Shown piece after piece: positions 1-6,422 of a stretch of 7,280 nt of DNA (positions are counted from its first letter, which is position 1; every line of letters begins with the position of its first letter). The notes below the pieces were generated by a model. That model had not been told where the DNA came from and made no database searches. It saw only the letters and a program-made list of their open reading frames with translations. The DNA is from Planctomycetota bacterium (GTDB lineage Bacteria > Planctomycetota > B15-G4 > JADJEK01). The stretch is taken from NCBI GenBank assembly GCA_016795255.1, contig JAEUIB010000783.1, positions 1 to 7,280 of the forward strand. Reading direction: 5' to 3'. Made by a program: the position numbers and the translations under genes.

Positions 1-793
1 GATGGGCCGCGAGGTCACCGACGTCTTCGACGCGATCGTGCGCGAGGATCGCTCGCTGCTCGAACTCCTCGACGCCGATTGGACGATCGTCGGCGCGCCG
101 CTCGCCGAGCACTACGGACTGCCCGCGCCGGTCGGCGCCGACGCGCATCGCGTGACACTCGCGTCGCGCGATCGCGGCGGACTCCTCGGCATGGCCGCGG
201 TCCTGACGCTGACGTCGCATCCGCTGCGCACGAGCCCGGTGCTGCGCGGCAAGTGGATCCTCGAGACGATCCTCGGAACTCCCCCGCCGCCGCCGCCCGC
301 GAACGCCGGCGTGCTGCCCGCCGAAGAGGTCCAGAAGGACGGCTTGTCGCTGCGCGAGCGGCTCGAGCAACATCGCTCGCGCGCGGACTGCCGTTCGTGC
401 CACGAGCGCATCGATCCGCTCGGGTTCGCGCTCGAGGGCTTCGATCCGATCGGCCGCTCCCGAACCGTGCTCGCCGAGGACAAGCCGGTCGACGCGCGCG
501 GCACGCTGCAAGACGGCACGACCGTCGACGGGATCGCCGGCCTCAAGGACGCGCTGCTCGCGCGCCGCGACGTGTTCGCGACGCACCTCGCGAGCAAGCT
601 GCTCGCGTTCGCACTGAACCGCGGACTGACGCGCGCCGACGACGACGTGGTCCGCGACCTCGGCGCCGGCGCAGCGTGGTCCGACTACTCCGCTCGCGCG
701 TTGATCGAGGCCGTGGCGACGTCGTATCCGTTCCGCCATCGCAGCCCGCCCGACGTCGCGCACACGAAGCCCGCACCGGAGGCCAACCGATGA
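1..793 (+). CDS. DUF1592/DUF1588/DUF1585 protein, C-terminal part (5' end outside window)
   Basis: The frame is open from the window edge. The ATG at position 2 looks internal, because the homologous region continues upstream, so 263 C-terminal residues are visible. Residues 17-45 resemble the end of DUF1592 (LLELLDADW, then LAEHYGLP). Residues 60-103 match DUF1588 (LTLTSHPLRTSPVLRGKWILE followed by a run of six prolines). Residues 118-245 match DUF1585, with a CxxCH haem-type motif at C130/C133/H134 inside CRSCHERIDPLGFALEGFD. In this family such proteins often carry an N-terminal cytochrome-c-like module and are thought to be extracytoplasmic; no enzymatic reaction is established that I can name. 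The 3' end overlaps the DUF1552 gene by four bases (ATGA), the usual pairing for this family. The domain assignment is firm; the function is unknown. Confidence 0.9.
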   Translation, partial: MGREVTDVFDAIVREDRSLLELLDADWTIVGAPLAEHYGLPAPVGADAHRVTLASRDRGGLLGMAAVLTLTSHPLRTSPVLRGKWILETILGTPPPPPPANAGVLPAEEVQKDGLSLRERLEQHRSRADCRSCHERIDPLGFALEGFDPIGRSRTVLAEDKPVDARGTLQDGTTVDGIAGLKDALLARRDVFATHLASKLLAFALNRGLTRADDDVVRDLGAGAAWSDYSARALIEAVATSYPFRHRSPPDVAHTKPAPEANR

Positions 794-2148
794 CCACGCC
801 GCTGTCGCGACGCACGGTGTTGCGCGGAGTCGGCGCCGCGCTCGCACTGCCCTGGCTCGAAGCGATGGCGCCGCGGCGCGCGTCCGCGGAGTCCGCGCGA
901 CCGCCGTTGCGCTTCGCCGCGCTGTACATGGCGAACGGCGCGCGCGCCGACACGTGGCGCCCGGACGGCGTCGGACGCCGGTTCGCGCTGTCGCGGACGC
1001 TCGCGCCGCTCGAGCCGTGGCGCGCGCGCATCGTGATCCCGACGAACCTGTGGAACGCGCGGTCGAACGTCGGCGACGGTCATTACGTGAAGCTCGGCGG
1101 GTTCCTGACCAGCACGCAGATCCACCAGACCACCGGTCGCGACCTGAACGCCGGCAACACGTCGATCGACCAACTCATGGCGAAAGCCGTCGGCGCCCGC
1201 ACGGCGTTGCCGTCGATCGAACTGTCGATGGAGACCGTGTCGACCGGCGTCGACGTCAACGTGAGCTACACGCGCTTGTACGGCTCGTACCTGTCGTGGC
1301 GCTCGCCGACGCAGCCCGCGCCGCGCGAGACCGACCCGCGGGCCGCGTTCCAGCGGTTGTTCGACCACGGCGGCGTCGACGGATCGCAGCGCGAGAGCCG
1401 CAAGAGCGTGCTCGACGTCGTCGCCGACGATGCGGCGCGTCTGCGCTCGCGCCTCGGCGGAGCCGACCGCGCTCGACTCGACGAGTTCCAAGAGGCGGTC
1501 CACTCGATCGAGACGCGCCTCGCCTTCGAGGACGAACGCGCCGCGCGCGCGCAGTCGGCGCCGCCGGAGTTGCGCGCGCGTCAGGACGAACTTTCCGGCA
1601 CGCTGGCCGCTCACGCCGCCGATCCGGGTCGCAGCGGCGATCACGCCGAGCGCGCGCGATTGATGCTCGACGTGATGGCGCTGGCGTTCGCGACCGACAC
1701 GACGCGCGTCGCGAGCCTGATGTTCGGCAACGAGGTCAGCGGCCGCAATTTCGCGTTCCTCGACGGCGTGACGACGACGCACCACGATGCGTCGCACCAC
1801 GACAACGACGAAGGGAAGCTCGAGCAGTACGAGCGCATCACGCGCTGGCACGTCGAACAGCTCGCGTACTTCCTCGACCGGCTGAAGAGCTACCGCGAGG
1901 GCGACTGCGACCTGCTCGACCACGCGATGGTGTTGTTCGGATCGGGCATCCGCGACGGCAACAGCCACGATCCGCACGATCTGCCGCTGGTGCTCGCCGG
2001 CGGCGGCGGCGGGACGATCGACGGCGGACAGCACCTCGTGTCACCGCCGGACACTCCACTCGCGAATCTCCACCTCGCGCTGCTGCGCCGCATGGGCGTC
2101 GAACTCGACCGCTTCGCCGACAGCACCGGCGCTCTCCCGATCGGATGA
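790..2148 (+). CDS. DUF1552 family protein, Tat-exported
   Basis: This 452-residue protein begins with a twin-arginine signal (S6-R-R-T-V-L11) and a hydrophobic stretch ending near PWLEAM, so export in folded form by Tat is expected. The body has DUF1552 landmarks: RFAALYMANGARADTW at 41-56, GDGHYVKLGGFLT at 95-107, the histidine cluster HHDASHH at 331-337, and FGSGIRDGNSHDPHDLPL at 383-400 before a glycine-rich run. The ATG at 790 is preceded by GGAGG at 778-782, seven bases away, and overlaps the upstream stop, so the two genes are translationally coupled. The much longer open frame extending upstream to position 79 is antiphase to the DUF1588/1585 gene and arginine-rich, so it is not used. 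The family's biochemical role is unknown. It nearly always accompanies DUF1592-type proteins, which suggests a joint extracytoplasmic function, perhaps redox or polymer related. Confidence 0.92.
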   Translation: MTTPLSRRTVLRGVGAALALPWLEAMAPRRASAESARPPLRFAALYMANGARADTWRPDGVGRRFALSRTLAPLEPWRARIVIPTNLWNARSNVGDGHYVKLGGFLTSTQIHQTTGRDLNAGNTSIDQLMAKAVGARTALPSIELSMETVSTGVDVNVSYTRLYGSYLSWRSPTQPAPRETDPRAAFQRLFDHGGVDGSQRESRKSVLDVVADDAARLRSRLGGADRARLDEFQEAVHSIETRLAFEDERAARAQSAPPELRARQDELSGTLAAHAADPGRSGDHAERARLMLDVMALAFATDTTRVASLMFGNEVSGRNFAFLDGVTTTHHDASHHDNDEGKLEQYERITRWHVEQLAYFLDRLKSYREGDCDLLDHAMVLFGSGIRDGNSHDPHDLPLVLAGGGGGTIDGGQHLVSPPDTPLANLHLALLRRMGVELDRFADSTGALPIG

Positions 2149-2152
2149 ACGC

Positions 2153-2521
2153 ATGAACTTCGGACGTCTCGCCGCGGTGTTCGGCTTGCTCGGAGTCGCA
2201 CTCGGAGCATTCGGCGCGCACGGGCTGAAGTCACGCGTCTCGGCCGAGGACCTCGCGATCTTCGACACCGCGGTGCGCTACCAACTCTGGCACGCGCTGG
2301 CGCTGCTCGGGGTCGCTCTTGCGCAACGCCAGCAAGCGTCGGCGTGGCTGCATCGCGCGGGCATCGCGTTCGTCGCCGGCATCGCGATCTTCTCGGGGAC
2401 GCTGTACGTGCTCGTGCTCGCGAACCTGCGCTGGATGGGCGCGATCACGCCGATCGGTGGCGTCGCGCTGATGCTCGGCTGGCTGTTCCTGGCGTTGGCG
2501 TTCGCGCGGCCGAAGGGGTGA
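2153..2521 (+). CDS. DUF423 family small membrane protein
   Basis: A 122-residue, very hydrophobic protein with four predicted membrane helices at about 4-23, 43-58, 66-90 and 97-118. It carries the DUF423 signatures: GAFGAHGL at 18-25, the TAVRYQLWHALALLG stretch at 39-53, FSGTLYVL at 80-87, and the ITPIGGVALMLGW stretch at 98-110. Length matches the family (about 120-130 residues; YgdD and YwdK types). Function is not established; it sits in the inner membrane. The start lies 4 nt after the DUF1552 stop, with only a weak GGA (2144-2146) as ribosome-binding sequence, so translation probably depends on coupling to the upstream gene. Family assignment is confident; a link to the DUF1592/DUF1552 pair is only positional. 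Confidence 0.9.
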   Translation: MNFGRLAAVFGLLGVALGAFGAHGLKSRVSAEDLAIFDTAVRYQLWHALALLGVALAQRQQASAWLHRAGIAFVAGIAIFSGTLYVLVLANLRWMGAITPIGGVALMLGWLFLALAFARPKG

Positions 2522-2564
2522 GCGAAGCCGAACGTGTGAGCGCGACGTCAACCCGTCGAACAAA

Positions 2565-2607
2565 GACCACGGCGCACTCCCTCGGTGCGAGGGAGTGCGC
2601 CGTGGTC
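2565..2607. terminator. 20-bp perfect stem-loop between convergent genes, probable bidirectional terminator
   Basis: Arms 2565-2584 and 2588-2607 are exactly complementary over 20 bp with a 3-nt loop (GTG at 2585-2587). The hairpin lies 43 nt past the DUF423 stop on the plus strand and 34 nt past the redoxin stop on the minus strand. On the minus strand the stem is followed by TTTGTT, so it suits that gene best as an intrinsic terminator. On the plus strand no T-run follows, so termination there would rest on the stem alone or on Rho. Confidence 0.8.
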
Positions 2608-2611
2608 AGCT

Positions 2612-2641
2612 CGGCCTGGTGAGGCCGGCGGCTGCGCCGCC
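2612..2641 (-). other. Two adjacent short hairpins just after the redoxin stop codon
   Basis: Directly after the TAA of the minus-strand redoxin gene, GGCGGC-TGC-GCCGCC (2627-2641) forms a 6-bp stem. CGGCCT-GGTG-AGGCCG (2612-2627) forms a second one, sharing the base at 2627. With the 20-bp stem farther on, the minus-strand transcript would end in three consecutive hairpins. They may protect the 3' end or assist termination; in GC-rich DNA short stems like these also arise by chance. Confidence 0.4.
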
Positions 2642-3349
2642 TTAGCCTTCGTTCGTCCGCGCGGGGGTCTCGTCCTTCTTCTTCTCGGCGCGGAACTTGA
2701 TGCCGCAGCCGGCCGCGGGCACTTCGGCCTTCGCGACCTTCTCGCCCTTCAGCACCGACTCGAGCGCGTTGACGAGGTACTTCTCCTTCACCGCGTCGGC
2801 CGACTTCATGTTGTCGTCGACCGCGCCGTGGAACGCGAGCTTCAGCTCGGCGTCGAACAGGAACACTTCCGGCGTCTTCGACGCGCCGAACGCGCGCGCG
2901 ACGTCGGACGTCGCGTCGACCACGTAGGGCACTTCGAACTTCTTTTCGCGCGCGCGGACCTTCATGTTCTCGAGGCTGTCCTCGGGGTACTCGACCTCGT
3001 CGTTCGAGTTGACGAGGATCACGCCGACGTCCTTCTTCATGTACTCGGACGTCAGCGCCGCGATGCGGTCCTCCCACGCCTTCGCGGCCGGGCAGTGGTT
3101 GCAGGTGAAGATCACCAGCGTGCCCTTCTTGCCCTTGATGTCGTCGATCGACAGCTTGCGGCCGTCGACGTTCTCCATCTTCACGTCGGTCGTCGGCGCG
3201 GCGTCGCCGATCGCCAGACCGCGCTTCTTCTCGTCCTTCTTCTCACGAGCGGGGGCGGCGCGTTCGTCCTTCTTCGTGTCGTCGGCGAGCGCCGGCGAAG
3301 CGAGCAGAGCGGCCGCGACCACGGCGAGATTCAACAGGCGGAACTCCAT
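2642..3349 (-). CDS. Exported thioredoxin-like (redoxin, AhpC/TSA-type) protein
   Basis: The protein has 235 residues. Residues 1-22 are a Sec-type signal peptide ending ASPALA. Residues 23-43 are a Lys/Glu/Asp-rich linker. Residues 46-205 form a thioredoxin fold with active site C83-N-H-C86 (FTCNHCPAAKAWEDR), VILVNSND at about 110-117, the cis-proline T159-P160 and a typical HGAVDDN near 174-180. A third cysteine, C215 in AAGCGIKFR, sits in a C-terminal tail, as I recall for many planctomycete redoxins of this type; it could form a resolving disulfide. It probably acts outside the cytoplasmic membrane as a thiol-disulfide or peroxide-handling protein; the substrate is unknown. The ATG at 3349 is chosen over a TTG at 3364 because the Shine-Dalgarno sequence lies between the two. 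It is downstream of, and codirectional with, the thioredoxin-containing fusion gene (92-nt gap) and may share its transcript. Confidence 0.88.
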   Translation of the reverse strand: MEFRLLNLAVVAAALLASPALADDTKKDERAAPAREKKDEKKRGLAIGDAAPTTDVKMENVDGRKLSIDDIKGKKGTLVIFTCNHCPAAKAWEDRIAALTSEYMKKDVGVILVNSNDEVEYPEDSLENMKVRAREKKFEVPYVVDATSDVARAFGASKTPEVFLFDAELKLAFHGAVDDNMKSADAVKEKYLVNALESVLKGEKVAKAEVPAAGCGIKFRAEKKKDETPARTNEG

Positions 3350-3352
3350 CGA

Positions 3353-3361
3353 CTCCTCCTT
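3353..3361 (-). promoter_or_regulatory. Strong Shine-Dalgarno fixing the redoxin start
   Basis: The minus strand reads AAGGAGGAG here, with the AGGAGG core five bases before the ATG at 3349. It lies inside the extension that the upstream TTG would add, so it decides for the ATG start. Confidence 0.8.
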
Positions 3362-3374
3362 CAACGATTGCAGG

Positions 3375-3394
3375 TCGCCGAGCGTCGTCGGCGA
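3375..3394 (-). other. Inverted repeat in the spacer between the fusion gene and the redoxin gene
   Basis: TCGCCGA and TCGGCGA are perfect 7-bp complements around a 6-nt loop, in the 92-nt gap that separates the two minus-strand genes. No T-run follows, so it is at most a weak attenuator, an RNA processing or stability element, or an operator. I see no convincing -35/-10 pair in the gap. Chance occurrence is possible at this base composition. Confidence 0.3.
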
Positions 3395-3441
3395 GCCGAA
3401 ACATGGATTGGGTTCAGGACGACGTCACGTCCCACGACGCA

Positions 3442-5424
3442 TCACTTGGATGCGAGCACGGGCGCGACGAATTCGAGGAACTCCTGGTACGTCGCAGACC
3501 CCTCGTGGACAGCAACATTCTTGCCCGCCGCGTCGAACACGAACGTCGTCGGCAGGCTTCCGTTCCAGTCCGGATCGAAGCCGGGGATGAAGCCCTCGTC
3601 GGGCTCGCCCTTGATGTACGACGCGGTCGTTATCCCTTTTTCGGTCAACAGCTTGCGAGCGGCCTCGACGTCTTCGGGAGCGTCGCAACTGACGAGCACG
3701 AACCGCAGTCCGCGCGCCTCGCACTCGCGCGCCACGCGCGCCAGGTCCGGCAATTCGGCGACGCACGGCCCGCACCAGGTCGCCCAGAAATTGACGAGGA
3801 CCGGCGAGCCGCCGGTCGTCACCAGCTCACGGAGGGCCGCCCCGAGGATCGGCTTCGGCTGCGGCGCCGGGGGTGGGGCGCGGACCAGGTCGACCAGCAC
3901 CGCCCGGTGGTCGGTCGCCAGCGAGTCGTTCACTTCGACACCGAGCCGTGACCGCGTCGCGCCGTCCACCTGCGCCGAGTCGAACACGTACGCGTGCGCG
4001 GCGGACAACGCGGCGTCGGCGTACAGCACGTAGTCGAGGCGGCCGGGCGAGAACTGACCCTCGTCGTTGCGCCACGTGTCGTTGCCGGCGCCGGTCGCCG
4101 TGTACGCATCGGTGATCGTCAGCGTCGAGCCGTCGACGTCGAGATCGCGCGCGATCTGGTCGAGCGGATTGCGCGTGCCGACCAGGTTCATGTCGCCGGT
4201 GACGACGACCGGCATCGGCTGACCCTTGCCGAGCTGCACGCGGACGAACTCGTTGATCGCGTCGGCCTCGAGCTGACGCAGTTCGTCCTCGGGCGAGTCC
4301 TTGGTGCCGCAGCACTTCAAGTGCGTCGTGCCGAACAGCACGGGGCCGACCGCGGTGTCGACGCGCGCGGCGACGAAGCGGACCGGGCGGATCTTGCCGT
4401 TCACCTTGCGCGCGGGCATCACGCTGCCGTCGGTCAGCGGCTCGAGCGGCAGCGTGGTCGCGATCGCGACGCCGAGCTCGCCGTGCGTGTGCACGCGCCA
4501 CGTGCCGCGGCCCGGCAACTGCGTCTTGAACCACGCCTCGATCTCGCCCGGCTTGCTGGTCCATTCCTGGCACAGCACGACGTCGGGCTGCAGCGCGTTC
4601 AGGATGCGCTGGAACGGCGCCGGGTTCTTCATCGGCGCTTCCTTCTCGACGTTCCACGTCACGACGCGCACGCCGTCGGTCCTGCGCTGGGGCGGCGCGG
4701 TCGGCGCGATCGTCGGCGCCGCGTCGAGCGGCGGCATCGGGCCTTCGACGCGGGCGGTGCGCGCGATCTCCTTGCCGTCGCTCCCGAGCACGAGCACGCG
4801 GAACGACGCCTTGCCGGCGTTCTGGAACAGCGTCGCGATGTCCTGGTTCAGCTCGGCGCGCCGCGCGAGGCGCAACTCGAAGTCGGTCGCCGCGAACGAC
4901 GGCGCGAACAACAGCCCCGCGCGCGCGTGGCCGACCGTGCTGGCCGGGCCCTTCTGCGTGAACTGCTGGACCGACACTCCGGTGCCGGGAGCGCCGTCCC
5001 GGCGAGCGTTCGGCGGGCTGAACGTGACTTCGAGATCGACGCCCATCGGCCCGTCGTCGTCCTTGCGGACCTGCCCGGTCGCGGGATCGGCGTCGAGGTC
5101 GAACAGCACGCGCGTCGTCGCGTTGCCGCCCTGCAACGTCCGCAGTTCGGGCAGCCGGAAGCGGACGTAGAGGTACGCGCCGTCCGAGCGCAGCGCGTCC
5201 GGTGCTCCGCCCCACTCCGAGAACACGCCGTCGACGACGACGCGATCCGCCACGGCGACCGCCGGCGCGCCGGCTTCGTCGAGCGTGCGGGAGTCCGCGG
5301 CGTCGGAGACTTGGAAGCGGATCCAGACGAGCACGGTCAGCAGCGCCGCGAGCCCGATGCGGGTCAAGCGGGCCGGCCGGATCGAGCGGATCGAGCGAGG
5401 ACTGCGGATCTTGGGAATGCGCAT
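3442..5424 (-). CDS. Exported three-domain fusion: CBM9/DOMON-like domain, EEP (nuclease/phosphatase) domain, TlpA-like thioredoxin
   Basis: The 660-residue protein starts with an Arg-rich segment and a hydrophobic helix (about 21-38), a signal peptide or membrane anchor. Residues 60-225 form a beta-rich domain (VVVDGVFSEW, LYVRFRLPE, VLFDLDADPATG) resembling CBM9/DOMON-type ligand-binding folds; this part is tentative. Residues 251-514 are an EEP-superfamily domain with every catalytic motif: TWNVE (N258), CQE (E287), TTHLK (H368), GDMN (D411, N413), LDYVLY (D464) and TDH (D505, H506). This predicts metal-dependent phosphodiester or phosphomonoester cleavage. A proline-rich linker (516-525) leads to a TlpA/ResA-like thioredoxin at 528-660 with WCGPC (C551, C554) and cis-Pro P625. 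The ATG at 5424 has a weak AGGA 10 nt upstream; an in-frame TTG at 5457 lies in the promoter-like region and is disfavoured. The frame is uninterrupted, so this is a true fusion. Substrate is unknown. Confidence 0.88.
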   Translation of the reverse strand: MRIPKIRSPRSIRSIRPARLTRIGLAALLTVLVWIRFQVSDAADSRTLDEAGAPAVAVADRVVVDGVFSEWGGAPDALRSDGAYLYVRFRLPELRTLQGGNATTRVLFDLDADPATGQVRKDDDGPMGVDLEVTFSPPNARRDGAPGTGVSVQQFTQKGPASTVGHARAGLLFAPSFAATDFELRLARRAELNQDIATLFQNAGKASFRVLVLGSDGKEIARTARVEGPMPPLDAAPTIAPTAPPQRRTDGVRVVTWNVEKEAPMKNPAPFQRILNALQPDVVLCQEWTSKPGEIEAWFKTQLPGRGTWRVHTHGELGVAIATTLPLEPLTDGSVMPARKVNGKIRPVRFVAARVDTAVGPVLFGTTHLKCCGTKDSPEDELRQLEADAINEFVRVQLGKGQPMPVVVTGDMNLVGTRNPLDQIARDLDVDGSTLTITDAYTATGAGNDTWRNDEGQFSPGRLDYVLYADAALSAAHAYVFDSAQVDGATRSRLGVEVNDSLATDHRAVLVDLVRAPPPAPQPKPILGAALRELVTTGGSPVLVNFWATWCGPCVAELPDLARVARECEARGLRFVLVSCDAPEDVEAARKLLTEKGITTASYIKGEPDEGFIPGFDPDWNGSLPTTFVFDAAGKNVAVHEGSATYQEFLEFVAPVLASK

Positions 5425-5457
5425 GGTGCGACCATCCTGGGCGTGGCTCGGACGCAA

Positions 5458-5463
5458 ATCAAC
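5458..5463 (-). promoter_or_regulatory. Possible -10 element for the fusion gene
   Basis: On the minus strand an AT-richer patch (GTTGAT, within GTTGATTTG) starts 10 nt after the last of the four 11-bp repeats. That is about the spacing at which PhoB-type boxes replace a -35 element. It would start transcription near 5450, giving a leader of roughly 25 nt before the ATG at 5424. The hexamer matches TATAAT at only three positions, so this rests on geometry rather than sequence. Confidence 0.25.
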
Positions 5464-5473
5464 GTCGCTCCCG

Positions 5474-5513
5474 CGAACAGCGCGTGAACAGCCCGTGAAC
5501 AGCCCGTGAACAG
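5474..5513 (-). repeat. Four direct repeats with 11-bp period, Pho-box-like, in the divergent promoter region
   Basis: Read on the minus strand, CTGTTCA occurs at 5507-5513, 5496-5502 and 5485-5491, followed by CTGTTCG at 5474-5480. The units are separated by 4-nt GC spacers (CGGG, CGGG, CGCG), so they fall on one face of the helix. PhoB-type boxes are built from 7-bp CTGTCAT-like units with 4-nt spacers, and Streptomyces PhoP boxes from 11-nt units starting GTTCA; this array has the same architecture and similar bases. It lies 50 nt upstream of the fusion gene's ATG and 78 nt upstream of the lipoprotein gene's ATG. Regulator binding is inference; a simple slippage repeat is the alternative. 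The rest of the 5425-5591 spacer shows only a weak extended -10-like TGGTACGTT (5563-5571) for the plus-strand gene. Confidence 0.6.
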
Positions 5514-5591
5514 CCCGTTGAGACCGCTCTACCGCCGCGGGCGGCCGGGGATCGGGCAGTTCTGGTACGTTCCCGCGCCCTGGAGGCCTTC

Positions 5592-6410
5592 ATGAACTCG
5601 GTGTGGTCCACGGCCCTGCGCCACGCGCTCGGCGGTCTGCGTGCGTTGGTCGTCGTCGGCTCGGTCGGCGTCGTGCCGGCATGCACGAACTTCTCCGAAC
5701 CACCGCCCCATTGGGAAGGTGAGTTCACGGCCAAAGCCGTGCTGGACAAGTCGTTCGAAGCGATCGGCTCGTCGAAGGCCACCGCCGGACCCGGGGCGCC
5801 GCCCGCGGACGACTTCGTCGCGACGATGAAGGGCGAGTTGTTCGACGGTCCAGCGAAGGGCGCCTACACGTACGTGGCGATGTGGAAGCGGCCCGACAAG
5901 TGGCGGCTCGACCAGACCGACGCCGGCGGGAAGCGCATGAGCCTCGTCTCCGACGGCGTCCACATCGCGCAGTTCGTCGACGGCAAGCTGATCAGCCGCA
6001 ACCTGCCGATGCGCGAGGCCGGCATCCAGCAGTTGTCGGTCTACTTGTTCCCGCTGAAGTTCTTCCGCGAGGGCGCCGGCACGCAGCCGGTGCTCGAGGA
6101 CGTCAAGGAGACGGCCGACGGCCAGGTGATCCGGATCTCCAAGGTCGACCCGTTCGGCAATCGGTACGTACTGGCGGTCGACGCGCAGTCGTACATGCCG
6201 AAGTCCGTGCGCACCGGGATCCCGACCGGCGACGACCAGTACACGATCCGCGAGACCGCGCTGTCGAACTTCCAACCCGACGCGCGCGCCGGGCTCGTCC
6301 CGCGCACGCTCGAGGTGTCGACGTTCGGCAAGCTGCAAGAACGCATGCTGGTCGACGACCTGCGGTGGAACCAGGGACTCGCGGACGGGCAATTCAAGAC
6401 CGTCCAGTGA
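5592..6410 (+). CDS. Putative lipoprotein with LolA-like fold
   Basis: The 272-residue protein begins with a short signal sequence (hydrophobic 18-30) ending in V28-P-A-C31. This resembles a lipobox, though proline before the alanine is atypical. After a helix at about 46-60 come alternating beta strands and WKRPDKWRLD at 98-107, followed by MSLVSDGVHIAQFVDGK. This pattern is typical of LolA/LolB/LppX-like lipoprotein-carrier folds, where the sheet encloses a hydrophobic cavity. No catalytic motif is visible. It is expected in the periplasm or outer-membrane inner leaflet, perhaps binding lipid or lipoprotein; the ligand is unknown. The ATG is supported by TGGAGG (5581-5586) five bases upstream. 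It is transcribed divergently from the fusion gene and followed 12 nt later by the EIIA gene, probably as one operon. Fold assignment is by pattern only. Confidence 0.7.
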   Translation: MNSVWSTALRHALGGLRALVVVGSVGVVPACTNFSEPPPHWEGEFTAKAVLDKSFEAIGSSKATAGPGAPPADDFVATMKGELFDGPAKGAYTYVAMWKRPDKWRLDQTDAGGKRMSLVSDGVHIAQFVDGKLISRNLPMREAGIQQLSVYLFPLKFFREGAGTQPVLEDVKETADGQVIRISKVDPFGNRYVLAVDAQSYMPKSVRTGIPTGDDQYTIRETALSNFQPDARAGLVPRTLEVSTFGKLQERMLVDDLRWNQGLADGQFKTVQ

Positions 6411-6422
6411 CGGAAGACTCGG

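Noticed and set aside
685..2034. Long minus-strand open frame (449 codons) opposite the DUF1552 gene
   Set aside because: Composition is dominated by Arg, Val and Ala, no domain is recognisable, and the plus-strand gene has clear family motifs. Long antisense frames are expected at this GC content.
3417..3432. GACGTCACGTC palindrome near the 3' end of the fusion gene
   Set aside because: Short, with alternative pairings and no adjacent T-run; expected by chance in this GACG/CGTC-rich DNA.
5425..5457. TTG start at 5457 extending the fusion protein by 11 residues
   Set aside because: It falls in the presumed promoter and leader, and the extension MRPSHAQDGRT adds nothing to the signal sequence. 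The ATG at 5424 directly precedes a basic n-region and hydrophobic helix.
2585..5487. Plus-strand open frames 2585-4033, 3994-5487 and 4301-5170
   Set aside because: They lie opposite the redoxin and fusion genes, are compositionally biased, show no domains, and the first begins inside the 20-bp stem-loop.
5474..5513. CRISPR array or plasmid iterons as an explanation for the 11-bp repeats
   Set aside because: Spacers are only 4 nt and nearly identical, with no cas genes. There is no replication initiator gene or AT-rich unwinding region nearby.
5563..5579. Sigma-54-like promoter suggested by TGGTACG
   Set aside because: The -12 TTGC element is missing at the required spacing (CGCG instead).
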